Assembly (NCBI GenBank): GCA_009746045.1
Contig: RPFO01002095.1
Span: 64,001-108,248 of the forward strand
DNA: 44,248 nt
From: Mesostigma viride
Lineage: Eukaryota; Streptophyta; Mesostigmatophyceae; Mesostigmatales; Mesostigmataceae
Direction of reading: 5' to 3'
Shown here: positions 7,831 to 15,842 of the stretch, piece by piece
How the letters are laid out: every line of letters starts with the position of its first letter
Position numbering within the stretch: position 1 is the first letter of the stretch
Made by a program: the position numbers and the translations under genes
Notes under the pieces: model-generated
Databases searched by the model: none
What the model was told of the DNA's origin: nothing
Seen by the model: only the letters and a program-made list of their open reading frames with translations

Positions 7831-10064
7831 TATTCGTATTTTTGTTAGTTCTTCTGACTACTAATAAAGCCATGTCTTCAGTTAAGGTAAGTAATTCAAC
7901 TTTACCTGTTCCGTATTTTTCCGGTAGAAATGAAGAGCTAAAAAGTATAGAGCGTAATTTAAGTAATATTGGTTCAGTAGTATCTTTAACTGGATTCACC
8001 GGGATAGGTAAAACACAGATAATCAGGCAATATTTATCAAAAAATTTAGATAATTATAAAATCATATGGGTTTTTGATTGTAATCTTGATCTTAGTTATC
8101 AGTTTTTAAACTTAGCCAAACAGATCAACTTAAAAATTTGCAATAAAAGCTCGACCTGTATTATTTCTGAAGACATACAACATATCTCTGAGAGCGTAAT
8201 GAATTATCTCAGGCATGAAACAGGATGGATCCTAGTATTTGATAATTTAAGAACTAATGAAAATAATAAAGTACTTAGATTTCTAGAAGATAGTCATAAT
8301 GGTCACATAGTTGTTTGTTCTCAGGAGACTACTGGATTACCTAATATAATACCGATAAAGAATCTTAAAAGAATAGAGGCACTAGGACTTATTGAAAAAC
8401 TGCTACCTAATTATAAATTAAGAGATGTAGAAAAATTATCGGAAATTTTTTTGGATTATCCAATTCTTATAATTCGAGGAACTTTATTCTTACAAAATAA
8501 TCGATATTTAAGTATTGAGGAATATAAAAAAATACTTGCTGTAACTGATGAAGTAAAAAGGACTAAAGAACAGCTAGGAACGATATTTGATAATCTAAGT
8601 AGTGCTGCTAATAATCTTTTACTTAAGGTAGCATTAATTAATAACCATGATTTTTCAAAGCAGCTATTAATTAATTTATCTGGTAGTGATACTTCTAAAG
8701 TTATAGATATATTGCATGATTTAAGTAAGTTTGCTTTAATAGAGGATAAAGGTACTTATAAGGAAAATCAAATTTTTGAAGTACATGATTTTATAAAGAA
8801 GACTGTTCTGGAAAGTGCTAGTAATAAGGTTATCAGAGATAGTATGCAAGATATAGTCAAAACAATTAATCAAGGATTTCCTGAAAAGATTACAGATTAT
8901 TTATCTTTATTTCATAAAGATCCTACTCTGCAAAGCAATTTAGAAATAATGCTAGAAAACGCAGAAAAAAATGCCGTAAATTTTTATGACATTTTAGAAC
9001 TTAGAAAGAATCTTATGTTCTTCTACCTTACGAAGAGGGATTATGATAAATGCAAAAAATTTGTTGAATGGCTAATCGATAAGGAGACCAGAGGTGAAAT
9101 TAAATATCATGACATGAGTAATAATCAAAAAGTGGCTTATGCATGGTATTTAGTGAATGTAGGATTATATAAAACTTATAGTGCAAGAGATATAAAAAAT
9201 GCGGAGTATGATTATGAAAAAGCTGCTGAAACAGTAAAAAATGTTGATGGTTTTGCAGATTTAAAATGCGCTATATACTCACAATTGACACAAAGCAGAA
9301 TCCGTAAAGGAGCTATAAATGATGCAAAACTTAGTATAAAGAAAGTTGAAGAATTCATTAAAGAAGATCAGGATATATTTTACAAAGGATTATTATGGTA
9401 TTCTTACGCAAGGATTTTCCTTGCAGAAGGAGAGTATAATCTAGCGTTAGAAAATGCAAATAAATTAGTTAAATCACAAGAAAACTTACCGCAAGATCAA
9501 TTTACTATACTTGGTCATATACTAAAAGTAGAGATTTTAATTAAACTAGGAGATTATGAAGCTGCTTATATACTAGCTAAAGAACTTGATAACAGATCAA
9601 AAAGTTATTTTGATGAGCCGCATGAAATGCAAGCACGTATCCTGACTTGGCTTGCATTAGCTGAGTTAAATGTAGATAAAATCAAAAACGCAGAAGAGCA
9701 TATAAGTTTAGCCAAAAAAATCTTTCTAGCTTTACCAGAAAGGAAAAAAGATAATATATCAGATTCTTCTGATTATGATTTAGCTGCTGCTTTGATTGTA
9801 GAGGGTGATATTTATCATAGACAGAATAAAATAGCAGAAGCATTGCAAGCATATAAGATAGCAGAGAATATATACCATAATTGTTATGGGCAAAATATGT
9901 TCCTTGACCATATCAGCGATCTGTATTTTAAAATAGCTAACTCAGCATTAATGGATAATAATATAGGGATATATAAGGAATACTTAAGTAAACACGAGAA
10001 TATTTTTGGGGTTGATCATTTTAGAACAAAAGCCATGTATCAAAGCTTTCTAAAGAATAACTAA
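7791..10064 (+). CDS. STAND/NB-ARC NTPase with TPR-like repeats
   Basis: A 757-residue protein. Residues 1-30 contain a hydrophobic stretch (NLIFVFLLVLLTTNKA) that looks like a signal peptide or membrane anchor. From about 43 an NB-ARC-type NTPase begins: FSGRNEELKSIERNL, Walker A GFTGIGKT at about 67-74, Walker B WILVFDN near 145, then winged-helix-like segments. Residues about 430-740 are helical repeats of TPR type (for example YSYARIFLAEGEYNLALENANKL). STAND proteins act as ligand-triggered oligomeric switches in signalling, regulation or anti-phage defence. A secreted or anchored form is unusual. Overlap with the sensor-like gene suggests they work together. If translation starts at the ATG at 7872 the signal peptide is lost. 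Confidence 0.75.
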   Translation: MGYNASFNKRKNLIFVFLLVLLTTNKAMSSVKVSNSTLPVPYFSGRNEELKSIERNLSNIGSVVSLTGFTGIGKTQIIRQYLSKNLDNYKIIWVFDCNLDLSYQFLNLAKQINLKICNKSSTCIISEDIQHISESVMNYLRHETGWILVFDNLRTNENNKVLRFLEDSHNGHIVVCSQETTGLPNIIPIKNLKRIEALGLIEKLLPNYKLRDVEKLSEIFLDYPILIIRGTLFLQNNRYLSIEEYKKILAVTDEVKRTKEQLGTIFDNLSSAANNLLLKVALINNHDFSKQLLINLSGSDTSKVIDILHDLSKFALIEDKGTYKENQIFEVHDFIKKTVLESASNKVIRDSMQDIVKTINQGFPEKITDYLSLFHKDPTLQSNLEIMLENAEKNAVNFYDILELRKNLMFFYLTKRDYDKCKKFVEWLIDKETRGEIKYHDMSNNQKVAYAWYLVNVGLYKTYSARDIKNAEYDYEKAAETVKNVDGFADLKCAIYSQLTQSRIRKGAINDAKLSIKKVEEFIKEDQDIFYKGLLWYSYARIFLAEGEYNLALENANKLVKSQENLPQDQFTILGHILKVEILIKLGDYEAAYILAKELDNRSKSYFDEPHEMQARILTWLALAELNVDKIKNAEEHISLAKKIFLALPERKKDNISDSSDYDLAAALIVEGDIYHRQNKIAEALQAYKIAENIYHNCYGQNMFLDHISDLYFKIANSALMDNNIGIYKEYLSKHENIFGVDHFRTKAMYQSFLKNN

Positions 10065-10507
10065 CAACGATTTAAAAGATGATCTTTTAGGAACCAGTCT
10101 GCAAACTTAGTATCGATTAAGCTTAATTTTCTATCTAAACAATGTTTATATATTTCTTCTATAACTAATCCTACTTGCTGAAGAGTAAGGTGATTAATGC
10201 GGTATAACTCTATGAAATGAACAGTATAAAGGCATATAGACCTGAATAGTTCATTATTGTATGGTAGTTCAGTATCAATATTCAGAATATGTTTTTTAAA
10301 AGATTGATTTCTATTAAATAGTTCATCTAGAGAACAATTGAGTACATCGGCTATTTTTAATATTGTTTCGATACCGGGATTTTTAACTGTATCATCTAAA
10401 ATTCTATTAACAACTGCATTACCGACGCCAGCTTTTTTTTCAAATGCAGAAGTCGCAATATTATATTCTTGTATATATTCTATAATTTTTCTTTTTAAAT
10501 TATCCAT
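10061..10507 (-). CDS. XRE-like HTH regulator
   Basis: A 148-residue protein with an N-terminal Cro/CI-type helix-turn-helix at about residues 5-60 (FEKKAGVGNAVVNRIL, IETILKIADVLNCSLDELF). A C-terminal helical domain of about 80 residues follows. It converges on the NB-ARC gene and the two stop codons overlap, so the transcripts oppose each other. It could repress the sensor/NB-ARC pair or the replication genes to its right. The operator-like palindrome at 10604-10622 lies upstream of its start. Confidence 0.7.
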   Translation of the reverse strand: MDNLKRKIIEYIQEYNIATSAFEKKAGVGNAVVNRILDDTVKNPGIETILKIADVLNCSLDELFNRNQSFKKHILNIDTELPYNNELFRSICLYTVHFIELYRINHLTLQQVGLVIEEIYKHCLDRKLSLIDTKFADWFLKDHLLNRC

Positions 10508-10603
10508 TACACTACTCTATCCCTTTGACTTACTTACATGTACATAATGGTATTGCATTAAATAGATTGCTTATGTTTTATCTTGTAATCAAAAAATATA
10601 ATA

Positions 10604-10622
10604 TATCTTATCCTATAAGATA
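10604..10622. promoter_or_regulatory. operator-like palindrome upstream of the HTH gene
   Basis: A 7-bp perfect inverted repeat (tatctta 10604-10610, taagata 10616-10622, 5-bp centre) lies about 100 bp upstream of the divergently placed HTH gene. A half-site-like tatctt also occurs at about 10578. The size and spacing suit a dimeric HTH repressor site. Binding by the neighbouring regulator is inference. Confidence 0.35.
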
Positions 10623-10724
10623 AAATAATTATTGACGGAGAAAAATCTATTAATTATTGTTACATAAATAAATAGCTTTAAAGGTAATTTTTGATTTTGT
10701 AAAGCAAGCTCACAAACCAAACTT

Positions 10725-10767
10725 CAGTAACTATCTCCTAGTCGCCAAACTTACAAGATAGTTACTG
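10725..10767. repeat. 11-bp perfect inverted repeat before the second replication block
   Basis: The arms cagtaactatc (10725-10735) and gatagttactg (10757-10767) are perfect inverted repeats separated by 21 bp. They lie 46 bp before the TTG at 10813 in the 305-bp intergenic region 10508-10812, which has no gene. Base composition changes near here to less AT-rich DNA, so this could be a boundary or regulatory site of the conjugative block. Confidence 0.4.
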
Positions 10768-10836
10768 GTTATAATACCAAACCCTGATGCCAAGCATTGG
10801 GGTAACACTACATTGTTAACTAAACAATATGGTAAT

Positions 10837-11259
10837 ATGAACATAACAGAAAAGTGCGGCCTGCACAATAATATATATGTGTCAAGGCCTAGAATTATCC
10901 GAAGAGATTCGCTTTTTATCCCACATTGGTGTTATAAAAAGGTTTTATTGCCCAGCGGTAGGCCTGATTTAGTAGGAATCCATATTCTTGCTGAGCTGTT
11001 ATCCTTATCCCAAAGAATGGGAGATAGTAACTCTGATTTTGAACTTCGAGACTGTGTTACATATTTCTGGAGCAAATTCTGTATTCGAAAATCTACTTTG
11101 CAAAGAGCATCATTTCGTTTGCAGAATCTGGGGCTGGTTGCCCGTCTGTTTTACTCTACCGTAGCCATTCCGGAGAGTCAATTTTCTAAGGAACTCATCT
11201 TAAAACTCAATACAGCAAATATTAATGCTTTATCTGATGATGAGGGAGGGGCGTTATGA
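10837..11259 (+). CDS. truncated replication-protein paralogue (N-terminal module only)
   Basis: A 140-residue protein from the ATG at 10837 (148 residues if the TTG at 10813 is used). It has the same layout as the N-terminal module of the two DnaA-like proteins here: FIPHWCYKKVLLPSGRPDLVGIHILAELLSL, then a winged-helix-like part (FCIRKSTLQRASFRLQNLGLVARLF). The middle and DnaA domain-I modules are absent. Its stop overlaps the start of the full-length copy by ATGA (11256-11259), so the two are co-translated. It could be a dimerisation partner or antagonist of initiation, or a retained fragment. Confidence 0.55.
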   Translation: MNITEKCGLHNNIYVSRPRIIRRDSLFIPHWCYKKVLLPSGRPDLVGIHILAELLSLSQRMGDSNSDFELRDCVTYFWSKFCIRKSTLQRASFRLQNLGLVARLFYSTVAIPESQFSKELILKLNTANINALSDDEGGAL

Positions 11260-12680
11260 ACTCTCTTTTTGTTACTTGTGGTAAAACCTTTAAATCCGGT
11301 GATGTCATTATTCATAAATGGTACAAACAGTTTTGTCTTGAAGATGGAAACCCTGATCTGGTGGCAATAACCATTCTTGGTGATATTGTTGCCTGGTATC
11401 GAAACGGTACAAATAACCATTATGGCGAACTTATGCCAAAACTCCATGGGCATTCTCTTTATCTTTCCTATAACTACTATGAGCAGAAGTTCGGTTTTCG
11501 GGAAGATAGAGTAAGAAGAGCCTTAACCCGTTTATATGCACAGAATATTTTAAAAAGAAGTTTTAAAAATATTTATGTTAAAGGGCGGAGGGTAAATAAA
11601 CTGGTTATTGATCTTGATGCAGATTTTTTCAAGTCATGTTTCATCGATCCCGAACTTGATATCAGGGGGATAAGAGAGGAGAAAAAATCATACCGTTTGC
11701 ACCGGTGCTACGATCAAATAAGTACAAAGACTATTTTTATAAAAAATAGATCTAACGTGCATGCGCACGAATCTAATTTTTGCAAAAATTCCTTTGTAGA
11801 AGAAAAATCTTTTCCACCAACAGCTGTGTTACCTGTAAGAGGGTTTAGCCTTGCTTCTTTTTATCCTTTAAGTCAACCAGAAGCCGCAAAACTACAAGTA
11901 TTATGCGGTCGGGGGTTTTCAGGCAATGCCATTAACGAAATACTGCTTAGCATGTCGAAACGTTTAACAAATCGCTTCTTCAAAAGCAAAAAGGCTTTCA
12001 TGAACTATATGGCCAAGGCCTTAGCTTACGAAAAGAGAGACGCCGTAAAAATCAGTAATAGAGCTTTCAGGATTAGAGCTAATATAAGCAATGATGAAAT
12101 CATAAAACAGCAAAAAGAAGCATTTTTAACTAAGATAGAAGGAAGTACGGATACTACTCTTGCAGCGCAGTTAAGTCGCAAACTTGCTTCTATTTTATCT
12201 CCTGATCTAGCGTATGACTTTTTACTGGCGGCAAAATTTCCTGCCCATGCAGAGGAAAGCAGTTTTGGAATCAGTTTACAGAAGAATATTGACCTAAGTG
12301 AAATACAATATCGTCTGATACTGGAGCAGGTACAGTCAGTATACGGCTCATTCATCAGCAGTCTTGAATTTATAATTAAAAATCAGGAAACACCAACTTC
12401 TGGTGTATCTTCCTCTGCTTTTTCGGTGCGTAACAATGAATTGGAAATGTTCCCCGGAGTCTGGGGTCAAATCCGCACAAGGTTAATTAAGACCTGCGGT
12501 GAGGGGATAGATCGTAACTGGTTTTCAAAGCTTACCGCAAATATTGATGAGGAAAGGAAAGAGATTAAGCTTAAAGCTCCGACAAGTTTTGTAAAAGACT
12601 GGATACAGCAGAACTATCAGCATCTGCTTGAGCAGTTCTGCAATAAAGAAAATTACCGCTTAATGGAGGTGTGCACATGA
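11256..12680 (+). CDS. DnaA-like replication protein, copy 2
   Basis: A 474-residue paralogue of the protein at 2897-4408 with the same order of modules. The N-terminal winged-helix-like region has IIHKWYKQF, NPDLVAITILGDIVAWYR and EQKFGFREDRVRRAL. The middle block has FYPLSQPEAAKLQVL and SKRLTNRFFKSKKAF. The C-terminal DnaA domain-I-like region at about 400-470 has VWGQIRTRL, NWFSKLTANI and FVKDWIQQNY. It lacks the DnaA AAA+ ATPase. Having two divergent initiator-like proteins suggests that two replicons or elements joined, or that this copy serves the conjugative block. Its last codons overlap the protease-autotransporter gene. Confidence 0.78.
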   Translation: MNSLFVTCGKTFKSGDVIIHKWYKQFCLEDGNPDLVAITILGDIVAWYRNGTNNHYGELMPKLHGHSLYLSYNYYEQKFGFREDRVRRALTRLYAQNILKRSFKNIYVKGRRVNKLVIDLDADFFKSCFIDPELDIRGIREEKKSYRLHRCYDQISTKTIFIKNRSNVHAHESNFCKNSFVEEKSFPPTAVLPVRGFSLASFYPLSQPEAAKLQVLCGRGFSGNAINEILLSMSKRLTNRFFKSKKAFMNYMAKALAYEKRDAVKISNRAFRIRANISNDEIIKQQKEAFLTKIEGSTDTTLAAQLSRKLASILSPDLAYDFLLAAKFPAHAEESSFGISLQKNIDLSEIQYRLILEQVQSVYGSFISSLEFIIKNQETPTSGVSSSAFSVRNNELEMFPGVWGQIRTRLIKTCGEGIDRNWFSKLTANIDEERKEIKLKAPTSFVKDWIQQNYQHLLEQFCNKENYRLMEVCT

Positions 12681-14323
12681 GTTCATTTTGCAGGCAAGTC
12701 CTTGCAGCTCTAATAATACCCACCCTGATTATTGTAGGGGTTAACGGCATGGTATTTGCGTCCCTTATTAATCCGCAAATTGCCAACATTAGTTATTGGT
12801 ATGGCGACGATGATATTAGAGCAGTTATTAAAAGCCGTCTCGGTGATAGTGTATATATTGCCCCTGCAGTACCAAACAATGCTGAATTAATCAGGGACGT
12901 AGCTGCTGCTGCTTTGCTTGAGGCACAAGCGGGAAAACCCGCACTGATACCGGTAAATCTGAATAATAGTCACTGGACGGGTATTGCAATCAGGACGAAG
13001 CTTGATGGTAATATTATCGTATTTTACAATGATTCTTTCGGTACTCCTGTTGGCGGGGAGGGAAGCCAAAGCGGCCGCTATATTGAGGCCATAAAAAAGA
13101 TTCTACCTACAGCAGAAATTGTTGACTTGCGAGTTCACCAGCAGAATGACGGATCGAGTTGTGGAGCATTTACCGCGGAGAACCTGATAGCTTTAGCTGG
13201 CCTAAGTCAGGTAAACCTAACCCCTGAAGCAGCAAGAGAGTTACTTGCAAAAATTAACGACGCAAGAACAATCCGTATTCTGCAGCTTGGAAGCCTCGAG
13301 GCAAAAATAATCACAGCTGCTGAAATAATAGCAGGAAGCATAGCTGGTAAGTATGCGGAAGCAGTGAGCGGAGTTGCCTTTTCTGATATGGCAAATTTTG
13401 CCGGCGCTACAATGGACAGACTTACACATCTGTATTTGATTGATTCCGGTAATATGGGTGTATCTAGCGGAGACGGGGAATTAGATTATGGCTTATGGAT
13501 CAAGGGAAGCTATGGAAGCGGTACATTCAAACCCCAGAATTCGCTTGCGATAAAACACAAAACTACAGGACTATCTATCGGTTTTGACGGCAAGATCGAT
13601 GATGATACTATCATTGGTATTGCTTTAAATCATAACCAGACAAAACTTAAGCCAAAATCTACTTCTGAAACTGTAATAAATAATATCAGTAATAATGCCG
13701 GTAGCAAGTTTAGCGGTGAGATCAGATCACTCATAGGTAGCCTTTACGGAAGTTTAGAAATGAATGAAAGACTGGTACTCAGTGGTGAGGCTAGGCTTGG
13801 ACAGGTTGACGCTAAAATGAATTATCAGTCCTTGATTAACGGCAATAGCAGATTCAGGTTAAAAGGGGAGCTACTCGGGGGATCGTTAACAGCTGATTAT
13901 TATTATCCAATCGGCAAACTGTTTTTTGTCCCAAACCTCGGTGTTTCCTATGAGACCGTAAGATTCAAGGGCAAAGATCAGGGGAATCTAAAAATCGGTA
14001 AGCTTGCTATCCGGAAACCTGCAATTACAGGGGGGCTTACGCTAACAGGGCTTTTTGAAATTGGAGAATGTCAATTAATCCCTGAAATCAGAGCGGCTTA
14101 TGAAGCAGGATTTTCCCCTAAATCAAACAGGCTAAAAATTAGCAATAGCGGTGGCATTCCTCTTTCTGATTACAGGATACCTGTGCCAAAGGATACATAT
14201 AGACTTGGAGCAAGTATGGGCATTTCTTTTTCAAGATTTGAGGCAAGCGCCGGTTATGAGAGAACTGGCTACAGGCGTTATTCAGGGAACAGCTTTTATG
14301 GAAAGCTGCGGATTAACATTTAA
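12677..14323 (+). CDS. autotransporter with a Ulp1-like (CE clan) cysteine protease passenger
   Basis: A 548-residue protein. It starts with a signal peptide (hydrophobic residues about 9-28, ending near VFAS). Residues about 35-215 fit a C48/Ulp1-like protease: His99 in NSHWTGIAI, Asp119 in YNDSFG, Gln156 and Cys162 in QQNDGSSCGAFTAEN. The Gln-to-Cys spacing of six equals that of yeast Ulp1. From about 270 to the end is an autotransporter beta-barrel (LDYGLWIKGSYGSG, GLSIGFDGKIDDDTIIGIAL, final FYGKLRINI) of Rickettsia Sca style. The protease would be displayed on or released from the surface, where it could remove ubiquitin or ubiquitin-like modifiers in the host. The ATG at 12677 has GGAGGT at 12665-12670; the GTG at 12671 is less likely. 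Confidence 0.82.
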   Translation: MSSFCRQVLAALIIPTLIIVGVNGMVFASLINPQIANISYWYGDDDIRAVIKSRLGDSVYIAPAVPNNAELIRDVAAAALLEAQAGKPALIPVNLNNSHWTGIAIRTKLDGNIIVFYNDSFGTPVGGEGSQSGRYIEAIKKILPTAEIVDLRVHQQNDGSSCGAFTAENLIALAGLSQVNLTPEAARELLAKINDARTIRILQLGSLEAKIITAAEIIAGSIAGKYAEAVSGVAFSDMANFAGATMDRLTHLYLIDSGNMGVSSGDGELDYGLWIKGSYGSGTFKPQNSLAIKHKTTGLSIGFDGKIDDDTIIGIALNHNQTKLKPKSTSETVINNISNNAGSKFSGEIRSLIGSLYGSLEMNERLVLSGEARLGQVDAKMNYQSLINGNSRFRLKGELLGGSLTADYYYPIGKLFFVPNLGVSYETVRFKGKDQGNLKIGKLAIRKPAITGGLTLTGLFEIGECQLIPEIRAAYEAGFSPKSNRLKISNSGGIPLSDYRIPVPKDTYRLGASMGISFSRFEASAGYERTGYRRYSGNSFYGKLRINI

Positions 14324-14340
14324 CAAAGGGAGAAAAAATC

Positions 14341-14583
14341 ATGGAGAACAGAGGGGAAGAAATCAAAGAACTACTTAATCATATTCTAAATAAACTTGAT
14401 CGGCTAGAGCAAAAAATAGAAAGGCAGGAAGAGGATATAAGAATCTTTCTTACTAGTAGAGATTCAAGTTATGAACCAAGTAGCCTGTTCCTTGCCCAGC
14501 AAAAGGCAACTAGAACATCAGTAGAGTTACTTAGGGAAGAGATCGAGGAGCTGCATCAGGTAATTAGGGTGATTTTGAAGTAA
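14341..14583 (+). CDS. small coiled-coil protein (80 aa)
   Basis: An 80-residue, highly charged protein made almost entirely of heptad-like helices (ILNKLDRLEQKIERQEEDI and LLREEIEELHQVIRVIL). It has no signal peptide or TM segment. The GGGAG upstream is a good ribosome binding site, and the gene lies 17 nt after the autotransporter. It may oligomerise or bind a neighbouring product. I recognise no family. Confidence 0.65.
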   Translation: MENRGEEIKELLNHILNKLDRLEQKIERQEEDIRIFLTSRDSSYEPSSLFLAQQKATRTSVELLREEIEELHQVIRVILK

Positions 14584-14609
14584 AAATAACAAATAAGGAA
14601 GGAACAATA

Positions 14610-14987
14610 ATGGGAAGAAAAAACAGTAATTTAGAGAAAATCGATAAATTCATTGGCCAGAAAATCTATTCCCTGCGGTTAGCAAAAGGGCTACCCCGCC
14701 AGCAATTATCAAAAGTAATCGGTGTTACTCACCAGCAGCTACAGAAGTATGAAAATGGAACTAATCGGGTTTCTGCTTCAAGGCTGGTGTTAATCGCTAA
14801 TGCTCTAGAGCAGAAGGTAACATATTTTTACGAAGGTTTTGAAGCGGGTGATAACAGCTTGCTGGAAACAGAAAACCAACGCCTGTGCATTGAGGTAGCA
14901 AAGAATTTCAGGCGTATCGGTAATAGGGAACATCAGGACGCAATCAATACTCTGGTTAAATCATTGTTAAAGGCACGAGTAGCATAA
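14610..14987 (+). CDS. XRE-family HTH regulator of the transfer block
   Basis: A 125-residue protein with a canonical Cro/CI helix-turn-helix at about residues 15-70: KIYSLRLAKGLPRQQLSKVIGV, then THQQLQKYENGTNRVSASRL. A short helical tail follows. This type is common in alphaproteobacteria and often controls mobile-element genes. It directly precedes the pilin and tra genes and is preceded by an AAGGAAGGAA ribosome binding site. A role as switch for conjugation genes is likely from position only. Confidence 0.85.
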   Translation: MGRKNSNLEKIDKFIGQKIYSLRLAKGLPRQQLSKVIGVTHQQLQKYENGTNRVSASRLVLIANALEQKVTYFYEGFEAGDNSLLETENQRLCIEVAKNFRRIGNREHQDAINTLVKSLLKARVA

Positions 14988-15047
14988 ATTAATCAAATTA
15001 ATCAAAGGAGAAAAATAAAAATGAGCGATTGAGGGAGAATTAACGGG

Positions 15048-15101
15048 ATGAGGCAATCTTGGCGGATAGCGAATCATCTTAAAGAGTTGGTACTACAGAA
15101 A
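15048..15101 (+). repeat. partial copy of a palindromic repeat element
   Basis: This stretch matches 23446-23499 with only a few differences; both share the core from cttggcggatagcg to atcatcttaaaga. Here the left arm of the palindrome seen in the other copy is missing. It lies in the leader of the pilin gene and is readable in frame with it (MRQSWRIANHLKELVLQ). A 14-nt match, aattttaataacgg, also occurs after both copies. It resembles the Rickettsia palindromic elements known to insert into genes. Confidence 0.6.
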
Positions 15102-15128
15102 ATTAATTTTAATAACGGAGAATTAAAC

Positions 15129-15503
15129 ATGCAAAACAAGCAAATTTCAAAATCAGAGAATACTTCTAAAGATTTAATAGTAAATACAACCGAATCGATA
15201 CAAAAACCTAAATTAAATTCCTGGCTAAAATCTTTGATTCTTGCGGCAGGAGTATTATCTGCAACTTTTGCTCTTTACCCTGAACTAGTACTTGCTGCGT
15301 TTGATATAGACAAAGGCGTTACTGCCGGAACAAAACCTTTACTTGATGGGGTTCAGGCCCACTGGGGGAAAGGGGTATTACTAAGTGGAACAGCTGCAGC
15401 ACTAGTTGGAGAAGGTGATCCAAGACAAAGGGCAATCAGGGCCGGTCTTGGATGTGGAGCTGCCGGGGTTGTAATACTAGGATTAATTGGAATGCTTGGA
15501 TAA
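15129..15503 (+). CDS. probable F-type conjugative pilin precursor
   Basis: A 124-residue precursor placed just before traL, where F-type systems encode the pilin. A long leader holds a hydrophobic segment (about 35-55) ending in a plausible cleavage site PELVLAA. The remaining 67 residues are pilin-sized, with two hydrophobic segments (VLLSGTAAALV and GAAGVVILGLIGMLG) split by a basic loop. F pilin is 70 residues with similar topology. The ATG at 15129 has GGAG 8 nt upstream; the longer frame from 15048 only adds a repeat-derived peptide. Identification rests on position and shape, because pilins are poorly conserved. Confidence 0.65.
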   Translation: MQNKQISKSENTSKDLIVNTTESIQKPKLNSWLKSLILAAGVLSATFALYPELVLAAFDIDKGVTAGTKPLLDGVQAHWGKGVLLSGTAAALVGEGDPRQRAIRAGLGCGAAGVVILGLIGMLG

Positions 15504-15509
15504 AGGAAG

Positions 15510-15794
15510 ATGGCAAGAAGAGTATTTACCAAATGCCTGAATCAGGAATTAAAGATATTTAATTTCTCGGTTGGTTCTTTAATTGGCGGGGGCATCTTGC
15601 TTGTACTAGTGGGCTTGAGTAAAGGTCTGATGTGGGGAATGGGAGCAGGTGTCATTGGTTTCATGATTGGACGATGGTTATCAAGGCAATGGTTTTTAGG
15701 ACAAATACAATGCAAGCTCTATTGGTATCTGCCGTTTGAAAAAATTTTCATTGATAAGAACACCCCGCCTTCTTATTTACGGCGTTTGATGTAA
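15510..15794 (+). CDS. traL: TraL, F-type T4SS assembly protein
   Basis: A 94-residue protein with two TM segments (about 20-40 and 45-60) and a conserved-looking C-terminus (LYWYLPFEKIF). It matches TraL in length, topology and order between the pilin and traE. TraL is an inner-membrane protein needed for pilus assembly (VirB3-like). It starts 6 nt after the pilin stop. Confidence 0.85.
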   Translation: MARRVFTKCLNQELKIFNFSVGSLIGGGILLVLVGLSKGLMWGMGAGVIGFMIGRWLSRQWFLGQIQCKLYWYLPFEKIFIDKNTPPSYLRRLM

Positions 15795-15842
15795 TGGTTT
15801 TTCACCGGTAATAGGAAATCTGATTGAAAGGAGATTGATAAC

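Noticed and set aside
14151-14378. 75-codon frame across the end of the autotransporter
   Set aside because: Out of frame with the barrel strands and the coiled-coil gene, both of which are better supported.
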